64,000 bases of DNA, from NCBI RefSeq assembly GCF_003286085.1, contig NW_020825706.1:4340001-4404000 (forward strand), written 5' to 3'. Numbering within the stretch: position 1 is the stretch's first letter; the number at the start of each line of letters is the position of its first letter. The notes below the pieces were generated by a model that had not been told where the DNA came from, searched no databases, and saw only the letters and a program-made list of their open reading frames with translations. Shown here one piece after another: positions 13,760 to 23,339 of the stretch. The DNA is from Drosophila persimilis (taxonomy: Eukaryota; Arthropoda; Insecta; Diptera; Drosophilidae). Position numbers and translations under genes: made by a program.

Positions 13760-13764
13760 ATATC
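13760..13764. repeat. Target-site duplication of the copia-type element, left copy (atatc)
   Basis: The five bases atatc directly precede the left LTR and recur at 18719-18723 directly after the right LTR. The satellite runs through both sides (..ttt-atatc and atatc-cgctgccgg..). Five bp is the usual duplication for copia-type elements. Confidence 0.92.
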
Positions 13765-13970
13765 TGTTAAAGTTATTTTATTTGTAAGACAGCAGAATAT
13801 CAGTATACAGAATTATATGTGCTTCCGAGTAACATACGCAAGGGAGAGACACCGAAAAAAGGGAACATCGATATACAGAATATCGATATGAGAACATCGA
13901 TATGCAGCAGGGCACATGCGCAGTGTTGTTACAGATCAATATCTAATTATCGTGGCGGTCACTTTGAACA
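13765..13970 (-). repeat. Copia-type 3' LTR (left in window)
   Basis: This 206-bp terminal repeat is identical to 18513-18718. It contains three closely spaced copies of atcgatat-like sequence near 13867, 13881 and 13896, the middle one including tatcgata. Confidence 0.95.
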
Positions 13971-14042
13971 CTCCTCCTCAACACAACGCATGTTTACAAA
14001 CTTTAAATATACTTAACTAATATTCAATAACATGTCAAGCAC

Positions 14043-17000
14043 TTATAAACGATCTTTTAAACCAAATGCGAATACAAATTTATGGTGCTTAACCTTGGCT
14101 AAGTTCTTTGTGAGGACATCTGCTATCATCTCATCGGTTGGCAGATATGCAATGTTGACTTCACCTCTCTTGAGAACCTCTCGAATATGATGTATCTTGA
14201 CGTCGATGTGCTTTGTACGTGCATGAAACATGGGGTTTCTAGCAAGCTGCTGTGCTCCAATGTTGTCGCCGTACATCTGAATAGCTGACTCCTTGGATAT
14301 CAGCTTTAAGTCAATCAGTAGGCTGCGAAAGTATATCGCCTCTTTTGCTGCAGATGATAAGGCTATGTACTCTGCCTCCGTGGAACTGAGGGCAACCGTC
14401 GATTGCTTTCTTGACTCCCAAGAAACCGCTCCTCCTGCCAACATGCATACATAGCCAGTGAATGACTTTCGGTTCGTCATATCACTTGCCCAATCTGCAT
14501 CAACAAAACACTCAATTGCCTTTCCTTGCTTTGTGTAGCATATCTCCCAGTCGATAGTTTTTGCCAAATATCGAAGGATGTGCTTGGCTGCCGCTTCATG
14601 CTCGGAATGAGGATCCTTGTTACGTTGTGCTAATTTGTTCACCGAATGCGCAATGTCTGGACGAGTCATAACAGCAAGATAAGATAACTCTCCAATTAGC
14701 TTTTGGAACGATGTGATGTCGACCCTGCGGCAATCCTCTTTGTTGCATGCCACCTGGTAACCAGCTTCAAGAGGCGTGGACGTCTGTCGACAATCTTTCA
14801 AATTGTACTGTTCGAGCAACTCTCTAATATATTTCCGTTGGCTGATTGAAATCGCACCCGTACTGCCTTCACGTTTCACCTCAATACCTAAAAAGTATTG
14901 CATAGGCCCGATGTCAACCACATCAAATTCTGCTGCGATCTTTATCTTGATATCAGATATATCATCTAGGTCCTTACACGCCAAAATAATGTCATCTACG
15001 TAGACAGCTATTAGACACATATTTTTACCTGGCTTACGATACAGACAGGGTTCGTTGACAGTCGGTATAAAACCAATGCGTCTCAGCGTTGCATCCAACG
15101 TAGAGTTCCACACTCTTCCTGATTGTTTTAGGCCATATATACTTTTGTGAAGCCTCAAAACGTGATTTGGGTGAACTTCGCTGATGAAGCCCTCAGGTTG
15201 TCTCATAAAAACCTCATCTTCCAATTCGCCGTTGAGATACGCCGTGACAACATCCATTTGATGTAGGTGGAGACCATGTTCGACTGCAAGTGCAATTATC
15301 AACCTGATAGTTGCGTGGCGTACAACTGGTGCAAATGTTTCCTTGTAGTCGATCCCGTAGCGTTGGCTACAACCTTTCGCCACCAGACGTGATTTGAGCC
15401 TGTTCACGCTTCCATCCGGATTGGACTTAACTGCGTAAACCCATCTGCATCCAATGGACTTTTTCCCGCTAGGCAATTTAGTAAGCGACCACGTGCCGTT
15501 CTTCACGAGAGATTCGTACTCGTCCTTCATTGATGCTTTCCATATCTCGCCTTCAGTAGACCGTTCAGCTTGTGCGTAGTTTTGTGGAACTTGTACGTCT
15601 GCTGCCAGTATCGCATTGAGCATATGATACTGCTTCCTTGGTCGTCCTGGTTTGCCCGTCCGTACTATGGTTGGGCGTCCTGGTCCTCTTATTGGTTCTG
15701 GAATTACAAGAATGTCATTACTAGACCTAATCTCCTCCTGATTTTCTGGCTCATTTTCTGGATCTTTAAATTGCTCGCTATCCATTTCGGGTTCAGCGTT
15801 CTGGTTTTCTTGAACCTCAATTGATGATATGTCATTGGAACATGATGCATCTAGTTTGCCCCCTTCAGGTTCTACAAAAATGACATCCCTACTCTCTACG
15901 AGTTTCCTGGTTTCTTTACTGACCAAACGGTATGCTTTGGCCGTATCCGAGTAGCCCACCATTATATACTCTAAGCCTTTCTGTGCGAACTTTGATTTCT
16001 TTGTTTTATCTAGAGCTATCGCTACTGAGCCAAAAACTCTTAAATGCGATACCACTGGCTTTCGACCTGTCCATATTTCAAAAGGTGTCACCCCGCTCAA
16101 GCAGCTGCTTGCCACTCTATTTCGCAAATACGTGGCAGTTCGAATCGCTTCTGCCCAATAGCATTCACTCAACCCAGCATGCAGCAGCATACTTCTTGCC
16201 ATTTCTACCAATGTTCTGTTGGCCCTTTCTGCAACTCCGTTTTGTTGAGGTGTATATGGCACTGTTAAGTTTCGCTTTATTCCATTTTGGTTTAGGTAAT
16301 TGTCAAAAACGCTTGATATGTATTCTCGGCCATTGTCGCTTTGTAAAACCTTGACTTTTCTCCCAGTTTGGCACTCAACTTGACTCTTAAATTCTTTAAA
16401 AGCCTCGAAAACCTGATCTTTGGTTTTTAGGAAACTTACTGATACATATCTTGAACAATCATCAATAAATGTGGCGAAATATCGATTGCCTCCCATTGAC
16501 TGCTTTTGCATTGGACCGCATACATCAGTATGTATTAAGTCTAGAACGCCCTTTGACCTGTTTGTGCTCGATTGAAATGGTTGCACGCAAATTTTACTTT
16601 TTGCGCATGTTGCACACACTTGTTTTGGCTTGTATATGCCCTTGAGACCTATTACCATCTCCTTGTTAACCATTTCCTTTAATGCGTCAAAATGTACATG
16701 TCCGAACCTATTGTGCCATTTGAATGCATCTGCCTCAACATTTACAATGTTCATACACTTTTCCTTATTGTCCTGAACCATAAACAATCCATTTTCCAGA
16801 TGTGCCTTTATAACTATTTTTCCGTTTTCAAAAATCATCGCTTGATTTTTCTCAAACACAACTTTTTTTCCATGTTTTAATAGTTTTGTGACCGATATAA
16901 AATTGTACTGCAAATCTGGTACCAAGATAACATTTTCCATCGTAACGGATCTATCACCGAACTTTACTTGAACAGTTCCATGCCCTTCAGCAATAAGTGA

Positions 17001-17972
17001 TTTACCGCCGGCTAAAAATACTTTTTGATTATCTTCCGTGAACGACACAAAGCGTTCCTTGTCACAACATAGATGCGCCGTTGCGCCACTGTCTATGCAC
17101 CATGCATTTAACATCTGGTCATTCGGCTTAGCTAAACTTAGGATTGGTACATATTTTTCTGGTTCCACTTTGTCATATTCGGTTACGCAAAGCATTGTAC
17201 CCAATCTTTCCCCGCTTTTACTGTTTGCGCCCTTGTTGTTTGCTCCTTCCTGCTTGCTTTTAGCACGGCATTCCGATTTAAAATGGCCTTCCTTTCCGCA
17301 CTTAAAACACTTTTTGCCCTTCTTAAAGTTTTTCTTAAAATTGTTGTTGTCATAACTGACGTGTAGTTCCGCGCTACTTGTAATTTCCTTGCTAATGCTA
17401 TCTTCCTGCCTATTCGCTTCTTCAGAAATTTTTATTTTTAGCATGCTCAAGCTCGGCAAATCATCTCGCGTCTCAATCGCAACAACAAAACTTTCATACG
17501 ATTTAGGCAAACCATTTAGCAACACAACTGATAAGATCTTTTCATCAACCTTTATGTTGACCTCTGCTAAAGCCTCGTGTACCACCTGGAATTTCCGCAA
17601 ATATTCCTGTGCACTTATACCATCCGACATTTTTAACGTCAACAATTGTTTAATTAAAAACACTACCCTTGCTGGTCCGCTTGGCCTGTGAATTTTATTT
17701 AGCTTTTGCCATGCCTGTGACGACGATACACAATTTTTAATATTGTTTAGTTGGGTCGATTTAACACAAAGTAAAATTGACGCCAACGCCTTTTGATCCT
17801 TTAGTTCAAAAGCTGCACGTTGCTCACTTGTTGCACTTTCACTAAGCTCAATTTTACCACTGACGATTGGCCACAAATCATTTTGTATGAGAACACTTCT
17901 CATCAAAACTTCCCATGTGCTATAATTGTTTTCGTCCAGTTTCTCAATATTGAAATTCATATTTCCACTCAT
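14043..17972 (-). CDS. Copia-type gag-pol polyprotein, 1309 aa
   Basis: A single open frame spans nearly the whole interior. In order it shows: a gag region with N-Y-S-T-W near the start; a CCHC knuckle C-F-K-C-G-K-E-G-H-F-K-S-E-C near residue 225; an aspartic protease core (I-D-S-G-A-T) near 290; integrase with an H..H..C..C zinc region near 420-460 and catalytic D (F-I-D-D-C), D (Q-S-D-N-G-R-E-Y) and E (G-V-A-E-R-A-N-R); reverse transcriptase with the V-Y-V-D-D active site; and RNase H (F-V-D-A-D-W; S-S-T-E-A-E-Y). It acts in the element's own particle, cDNA synthesis and integration cycle. The length is normal for copia-type gag-pol. The first Met (MSGNMNF) lies about 540 bp after the 5' LTR. 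The frame looks whole. Confidence 0.95.
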   Translation of the reverse strand: MSGNMNFNIEKLDENNYSTWEVLMRSVLIQNDLWPIVSGKIELSESATSEQRAAFELKDQKALASILLCVKSTQLNNIKNCVSSSQAWQKLNKIHRPSGPARVVFLIKQLLTLKMSDGISAQEYLRKFQVVHEALAEVNIKVDEKILSVVLLNGLPKSYESFVVAIETRDDLPSLSMLKIKISEEANRQEDSISKEITSSAELHVSYDNNNFKKNFKKGKKCFKCGKEGHFKSECRAKSKQEGANNKGANSKSGERLGTMLCVTEYDKVEPEKYVPILSLAKPNDQMLNAWCIDSGATAHLCCDKERFVSFTEDNQKVFLAGGKSLIAEGHGTVQVKFGDRSVTMENVILVPDLQYNFISVTKLLKHGKKVVFEKNQAMIFENGKIVIKAHLENGLFMVQDNKEKCMNIVNVEADAFKWHNRFGHVHFDALKEMVNKEMVIGLKGIYKPKQVCATCAKSKICVQPFQSSTNRSKGVLDLIHTDVCGPMQKQSMGGNRYFATFIDDCSRYVSVSFLKTKDQVFEAFKEFKSQVECQTGRKVKVLQSDNGREYISSVFDNYLNQNGIKRNLTVPYTPQQNGVAERANRTLVEMARSMLLHAGLSECYWAEAIRTATYLRNRVASSCLSGVTPFEIWTGRKPVVSHLRVFGSVAIALDKTKKSKFAQKGLEYIMVGYSDTAKAYRLVSKETRKLVESRDVIFVEPEGGKLDASCSNDISSIEVQENQNAEPEMDSEQFKDPENEPENQEEIRSSNDILVIPEPIRGPGRPTIVRTGKPGRPRKQYHMLNAILAADVQVPQNYAQAERSTEGEIWKASMKDEYESLVKNGTWSLTKLPSGKKSIGCRWVYAVKSNPDGSVNRLKSRLVAKGCSQRYGIDYKETFAPVVRHATIRLIIALAVEHGLHLHQMDVVTAYLNGELEDEVFMRQPEGFISEVHPNHVLRLHKSIYGLKQSGRVWNSTLDATLRRIGFIPTVNEPCLYRKPGKNMCLIAVYVDDIILACKDLDDISDIKIKIAAEFDVVDIGPMQYFLGIEVKREGSTGAISISQRKYIRELLEQYNLKDCRQTSTPLEAGYQVACNKEDCRRVDITSFQKLIGELSYLAVMTRPDIAHSVNKLAQRNKDPHSEHEAAAKHILRYLAKTIDWEICYTKQGKAIECFVDADWASDMTNRKSFTGYVCMLAGGAVSWESRKQSTVALSSTEAEYIALSSAAKEAIYFRSLLIDLKLISKESAIQMYGDNIGAQQLARNPMFHARTKHIDVKIHHIREVLKRGEVNIAYLPTDEMIADVLTKNLAKVKHHKFVFAFGLKDRL

Positions 17973-18512
17973 TTTTTATACTTATTGTCCCACAGTGCAA
18001 AATTTGTAACTGTCGATCGTCTCATGCACAAAGCAACTACGACGACAATACTGTTGTCCGTGTCTTTCTTTTGTTTTTTTCGTTTTCTTTTAAGTATCCC
18101 CCCGAGTTGCTATTTACACACACACACTCGCGATTTTCTATGCCTTGGTATACACACTTTTGGGTATACACACTCGCCGTTTTGTGCGGCTTGGCATACG
18201 CACTTTTTGGTATACACACTTGAATCTCCGTTCGCTTTTGTGTTTCTTGATCCGTTGGGACTGCTTTATTTTGGACTTTAAACCACGGCAACGGTCCGAT
18301 TCGCTGCAAAATTCTAATCAAAAAACACAATGCGAATCTCCGTTGAATTTGTTCAACTTGTTCTTTTGCCTTTCTATGTACACACATAACCCCAATGAGT
18401 CTATGCCATTTTTTTAGCACTGCTTTTCACTAAGCACCAAACAATGTTTATTGTTTCTCACTGTTTCTGTTTTATACTGTTTCTGGGTGAATTGGTGTCT
18501 GGGCCCATAACC
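17973..18512 (-). other. Copia-type 5' leader and primer-binding site
   Basis: These 540 bp between gag-pol and the 5' LTR hold no gene. On the plus strand they contain imperfect repeats of ggtatacacact near 18145-18215 and the pyrimidine-rich stretch ttttgtttttttcgttttc near 18070. The last bases before the LTR carry the initiator-Met-type primer-binding site (18499-18512 on the minus strand). Confidence 0.75.
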
Positions 18513-18718
18513 TGTTAAAGTTATTTTATTTGTAAGACAGCAGAATATCAGTATACAGAATTATATGTGCTTCCGAGTAACATACGCAAGGGAGAGACAC
18601 CGAAAAAAGGGAACATCGATATACAGAATATCGATATGAGAACATCGATATGCAGCAGGGCACATGCGCAGTGTTGTTACAGATCAATATCTAATTATCG
18701 TGGCGGTCACTTTGAACA
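18513..18718 (-). repeat. Copia-type 5' LTR (right in window)
   Basis: This 206-bp repeat is identical to the left LTR at 13765-13970. It is followed directly by the target duplication atatc (18719-18723) and satellite. Confidence 0.95.
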
Positions 18719-19216
18719 ATATCCGCTGCCGGACAACTTATCTCTGCTGACAAAATATGTCTCTCCGCTGGCGGAAAACTTATCTACGCAGACGACCTAC
18801 GTTTCTCCGCCGGCAGAAAACTTATCTCCGCTGACAGACATCTTATCTTATCTTATCTTTGCTGACAAAATACGTCTTTCCGCGGGCAGAAATTTATCTC
18901 CGGCGGCGGGAAATTTATATCCGCTGGCGGAAAACTTTTCTCCCCCCCTCTGGAAAACTTATCTCCGCTGGCAGAACATTTACTTCCGGCGGCGAGGAAT
19001 TTATATCCCCTGCCGGACATCTTATCTCTGCTGACAAAATACATCTCTTCGCTGGCGGAAAACTTATTTACGGTGGCGGGAAATCTATATCCCCTGCCGG
19101 ACAACTTATCTCTGCTGACGAAATACGTCTCTCCGCTGGTGGAAAACTTATCTACGCAGACGACCTACGTTTGTCCGCCGGCAGAAAAATTATCTCCGCT
19201 GGCAAAACATTTTTTC
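18719..19216. repeat. Satellite, short block between the copia-type element and LINE A
   Basis: These are the same 21-bp monomers as block I, which continues here after the copia-type insertion. They include the acagacatcttatcttatct variant also seen near 11515 and 13200. There is no gene. Confidence 0.93.
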
Positions 19217-21766
19217 TTGGACGTTGACATGCAATGACTGCATCTTTCAAGAGGCGATGCAATTACTGCACCGTCAAGTGGCCCGTGTGACACCAGCAGA
19301 AGGCTGTTACGCGCGGATCCCAGGCAAAACGCAGCCCTCCTCCCGCCCAGCCGACCGAGGGGCGCTGCCGCATGACGCGCGGTGCGTAGCCGAACCAAAC
19401 GCGAGCATGCAAGAAAGATAGATATTAGACTAACATTCGAGGAAAATTAGCACTAAACTTACTAAGAAACTAACAATGCAATCAAAATACAAATACCACT
19501 ACAGTTACTAATTAATAGAAAGGTGTGTAAGGATTAATAATTTAATAAGAGGAAGAGAATTAGTGTTGGATATAATATGGTAGAGGGAATTATAATCCGA
19601 GCATAAGACCCTAAACGGTTCATGCAAGGAATAATTCGATCTACAAAGTGGAAGGAACAACGGTATAAAGTTTCTAGTCAGTCTAATAGGAATCGTGAAG
19701 TTTATGCGGCTCAACAGATCAGGGCTGTCTATGTCACCCCTGATCAAGTTGTGCACAAATATCACACCAAGCATTTTTCTACGGTTAACTAAGGATGGGA
19801 GGCTTACTAATAATAGTCTACTAGAGTAAGATGGGAGTCTTACACCCGCATCCCAGTTAAGGCCCGCAGAGCAAAGAGTAAAAAGTTTTTCTGTACTGAT
19901 TCTATACGGTCCTGGTGTACTTTGTACTGAGGGCACCATACACAGGAGCCGTATTCTAATATCGGACGAACAAGCGAGGTATAGAGAGTCTTTGTTATAT
20001 AGGGGTCGTCAAATTCCTTTGACCACCTCTTTATAAACCCAAGCACGCCTATGGCCTTATTTACCATGGTAGAAATGTGTTCGGAAAACTTTAACTTGGG
20101 GTCTAACATAACACCCAGATCATCCACCAGGGTAATTCTCTCAAGAGAACCCCCAAATAGGGTGTAGGGAGCCAACAAAGGGCTAGAACGATGAAATGTC
20201 ATAACTTTGCATTTCGAGGCATTAAGGTGTAACAAGTTTGCACAACACCATGACTGAAAGCTATTGAGATCGGATTGCAAGCGAGAATGAAATGAAATGT
20301 CCTTGTACTGGACACAGAGTTTAACATCATCCGCATACATAAGTACTCGAGAGTATGTTAATACTGAAGGCAAGTCATTAATAAAGAGTGTGAAGAGTAA
20401 GGGGCCTAGATGGCTGCCCTGTGGTACTCCCGAAGAAACCTTTACTGGTAAAGAGAGGGAGTTTTTGAAGAGGACTCTCTGAGACCTAGAACAAAGATAG
20501 CTAGAAATCCATCTCAGGAGGTTGGGCGGAAACCCTAAAAGGTCAAGCTTATGTGCTAAAAGGGAATGGTTTACAGAGTCGAATGCTTTACTAAAGTCGG
20601 TGTAAATAACATCCGTCTGTAAGTTACCTTGAAAGCCTTTAATAATGAAAGAGGTAAACTCTAACAAGTTCGTGGTGGTTGATCGCCGCCTTATAAAACC
20701 ATGCTGTGGTGGAGATATAAGTGACTTGCAGAGATGTTGCAAGTGCGGAGTTAAAACCTTCTCAAACAATTTGGGAATAGCGGATAACTTTGCTATACCT
20801 CTATAATTTTTTGCATCAGACTTGCTACCTTTTTTATGGAGAGGAATTATAAACGATTCCTTCCAGATTGGGGGGAAGCAAGAGGAATCAATGGACAGGG
20901 TGAATAGTTTAAGCAATGGTCCACATAGAGCCTCGGCGCAGTACCTGAGTACACAACCTGGAACCCCGTCTGGACCCGGTGAAAACACCGGCTTAACTAG
21001 TCGAAGATCTTGAAGTAGGGAATATTCATTTAACAAGGGACTGAAAATGCCGTTCGACCTCGGTAATCCGTATGGGTACGGTTGACCAGAGTAGCGTTCC
21101 TCAGAATAGGTGGTTTGGAAAAACTGGGCAAAAAGATCGGCAATTGCCTTATCATTATTTGCCGACGTATTACAAAATGATAGCGAGGATGGGTGTGCGG
21201 ACGTTCTACGCTTACTGTTTACGAAGCAGTAAAACTGTTTAGGGTCCTGAGAAAAACGTATCCTGCAACGAGATAGGTAGTTCTTATAGCATTGAGCATT
21301 AAGAACTGAAAAGTTTGACCGAGCTATTACATAACGAGAGTGAGAAGTAGAAGAACCCACTTCTTGAAATTTTTTATAAAGTCTTGATTTTAAGTTTTTT
21401 AGACTGGAAAACTCTTTGGTAAACCAAGGGGGTTTTCCAGATCTAATCGGACAAGAAAGCGGGACACAAGAATCAAAAAATGTGTCAAGAGCATTGTAAA
21501 AAATGTTTGTGCCTTTTGTGACATCAGTGCACAAGTACACAGCGGACCAATCAAAATCCCTAATTAGGTTATTAAGCTTCGCAAACTCGGCTTTACGAAA
21601 GCAGCGGACACGTTCAGGTAGTCTACTCGACCGATCCAATACAGTTGGTCCTATGTCTAGCGACACCTCGAAAGTAGGGTGGTAGGCGTCTTCAGGTATG
21701 GTGAGCGGAAGGGCTCGGGTTAACAACACTATGGTCGGATCCGATACAAAGCATAGATCAAGCAAT
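19217..21766 (-). mobile_element. LINE A, 3' portion (CR1-type), interrupted by LINE B
   Basis: On the minus strand this runs from the LINE 3' terminus (..acgtccaa at 19217) through a GC-rich 3' UTR into ORF2. The sequence stops at ..agcaat (21766). Its continuation, starting cgacccaagg, is found after LINE B at 26210. In the uninterrupted LINE D the two sequences are adjacent (near 51225). LINE A therefore predates LINE B and was split by it. The right part ends in satellite at 26455, so LINE A is also 5' truncated. Confidence 0.93.
19508..21766 (-). pseudogene. LINE A ORF2 fragment (reverse transcriptase region), frameshifted
   Basis: The fragment encodes the C-terminal two-thirds of the LINE ORF2 protein. 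Reverse-transcriptase blocks are visible: H-K-K-G-S-K-S-D, Q-H-G-F-I-R-R-R, T-D-F-S-K-A-F-D, G-V-P-Q-G-S and Y-A-D-D. Compared with LINE D, one C is missing from a C4 run near 19861, which shifts the last 110 or so codons into another frame. The endonuclease part is absent here and lies partly at 26210-26455. The fragment is not functional. Confidence 0.9.
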
Positions 21767-22328
21767 CCGTTCACGATATCCGTTCTCTTTCGTAGTGATC
21801 AGACGTGTTTTTGTTTTGCGCTCCGCATTTTTCCTTTTGTTTCGAATAAACAGCCGGAGTTTTCCTAACTAAATTCTAAATATACTTTCTAACCAGACAA
21901 CAATCTGGAAACCTATTCATTTACGCGAGTGCATGCCTTTTGATTTGTGTTAAAATATTATTTAACTTTTTATTTTTCGGCGTCGGCTTGTGTTGTGTTG
22001 TGTTGTTGCAGTGAGTGAGTATTGCATTGCAGTCCGCTCTCGTCTGGTAGCTTTTGTTGTCTTATCACTCTCTCGCTATCACCTCAACTTCAATAACTGT
22101 TCTTTCTCTCTCGCTCTTTCAACTTTCTGAGCAATAGCGCTCTCTGTCTAGTAGCTCTCGCTATAACCGCTCTCCACTCTGCTCTCTTTTTTTTCTTACC
22201 AATTCCGCTTTGAGCGTTGTCTGGCACATTGGTCTGATACCAATTTGTTTTGGAAATTTTTAATTTTTTTGATTTTAATTTTTCTTTGCAAAATTTTCTT
22301 AAGAAAATATTTGAATAATAAAAATAAA

Positions 22329-23339
22329 ATGGAATTCGCTGTGGTCTGCGCCAAAAAAACCTGCAAGAAGCAGATCACTCACGATCAGCCAAATGTCCCC
22401 TGCTGGCTCTGCGACAGCGTAGTCCACGCAAAATGCGCGGGATTTTCTGGCCTCGTGAGCGATGCCATAGCCAAACGTAATGGCTTGCATTACAGTTGCG
22501 AGGCATGCCGTGCGGTGGAGAAAGACATGGTGGCTTTCATGAGGCAGACGCGGAGTGGCTTTAAGGAGCTGACCGTTGGTTTCAAAAACCAATACGATCG
22601 GCTCCTAGCCATGGAGGCTCAGTTTAGCGGTTTAAAACTGCTGAATGAGTCTCCGAGGCGCAAAAAGGTCACTCCGCGGGACCTGCAAGTGCCAACCGTC
22701 ACTCAGCCGTGCGCCGCCGAAAAATTGACTCCGACCACTCCAAGTGTGCAGCAGTTGATCTCGTTTGCCACTCCAAAGGCGAAAGCTGCTGGCGATGCAG
22801 ATTCGGTAGCCGAATTCATCGCCTCGGAGAATGTGCAGCCAAGTACGTCTGCTGCGTCCGTGTCCGTGGTGTCCGCAAGTTCACTAGTTGTCCCGTCTAT
22901 CCCGATCCCACCAGTAAATAGACGTTCCGGACCTCCGGATATTGCCACCACAGGTACAAGACCTGCGGTGACTAAACCACTGGTGGGAGTCCCACCAAAA
23001 CGACAAGTTTTTGTTTCACGGCTGGCCCCTGACCTCACATCTAATGATGTAACTGCTTTCATTCAAAGCAAAATAAAAGCCGTGGGTTTAAAGGTGGAGA
23101 AATTTAACTTCTCTTATGCCAGGGAGATAGCGTCGTTTAAGATAAGCATCTCCCCAACTCAATTTGACACCATTTGCTCCACCAAATTTTGGCCGGAGCA
23201 TTTGGTGGTGAAGGAGTTTAAGGCTAAGAAGAAGAATAGGCCCCCCATATCGCTTCCAAATCTTTCCAGCGTGCCACCCTCAACCTCAACTTCCTCTTCC
23301 TCAACTTCCCGTCTTGCTCCAACCTTTCCAAAAAACTAA
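22329..23339 (+). CDS. LINE B ORF1 protein with PHD-like zinc finger, 336 aa
   Basis: I chose the Met that begins M-E-F-A-V-V-C because it is shared with LINE C; the frame is open further upstream but in AT-rich 5' UTR. Cysteines and histidine at residues 7, 12, 25, 28, 33, 36, 57 and 60 (C-x4-C, C-W-L-C, H-x2-C, C-E-A-C) fit a PHD-like finger, typical of ORF1 in CR1-clade LINEs. The middle is Ser/Thr/Pro/Ala-rich and poorly structured. The C-terminal part (R-Q-V-F-V-S-R-L-A-P onward) looks like a small folded domain, possibly RNA-binding. The likely role is as a nucleic-acid-binding partner of ORF2 in retrotransposition. The frame ends in the heptamer aaaaaac followed by taa (see findings). 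Confidence 0.88.
   Translation: MEFAVVCAKKTCKKQITHDQPNVPCWLCDSVVHAKCAGFSGLVSDAIAKRNGLHYSCEACRAVEKDMVAFMRQTRSGFKELTVGFKNQYDRLLAMEAQFSGLKLLNESPRRKKVTPRDLQVPTVTQPCAAEKLTPTTPSVQQLISFATPKAKAAGDADSVAEFIASENVQPSTSAASVSVVSASSLVVPSIPIPPVNRRSGPPDIATTGTRPAVTKPLVGVPPKRQVFVSRLAPDLTSNDVTAFIQSKIKAVGLKVEKFNFSYAREIASFKISISPTQFDTICSTKFWPEHLVVKEFKAKKKNRPPISLPNLSSVPPSTSTSSSSTSRLAPTFPKN

Larger units (their letters stand above)
193..13764. repeat. Satellite block I: 21-bp monomers in 84-bp units
   Basis: The block is a continuous tandem array. The monomer is 21 bp: one variable base followed by cggaaaacttatctccgctg or a variant. Four recurring variants alternate, beginning ccggacaactt, acgaaatacgt, gcggaaaactt and gcgggaaattt, and together make an 84-bp (28-codon) unit. 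Other monomer types are mixed in, for example acgaactacg, gcagaacattt and gcagacaattt. The array is rich in CpG and has no internal gene. Open frames of up to about 500 codons occur on both strands because the monomer has stops in only one of six frames and its length is a multiple of three. I do not recognise the satellite as a named family. Confidence 0.95.
13765..18718 (-). mobile_element. Ty1/copia-type LTR retrotransposon, looks whole and very young
   Basis: The element is about 4.95 kb on the minus strand. It has two 206-bp LTRs starting tgttaaag and ending gaaca in plus-strand view. By eye they are identical base for base. It is flanked by the 5-bp duplication atatc. It carries one long gag-pol frame with domains in copia order (integrase before reverse transcriptase). 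Next to the 5' LTR (the right one here) lies a primer-binding site reading ggttatgggcccag on the minus strand; I recall the same motif in Drosophila copia, where priming uses an internal piece of initiator-Met tRNA. A purine tract (gaggaggag) abuts the 3' LTR. Identical LTRs suggest a recent insertion. I do not assign it to a named family. Confidence 0.95.

Noticed and set aside
193-13764. CRISPR array
   Set aside because: The repeats are contiguous 21-bp variants without unique spacers of constant length, and the context is a eukaryotic mobile-element landscape without cas genes.
20297-20482. Short antisense ORFs of about 60 codons recurring in each LINE copy
   Set aside because: They lie opposite conserved RT motifs, where the sense-strand constraint keeps the antisense open. 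There is no independent support.
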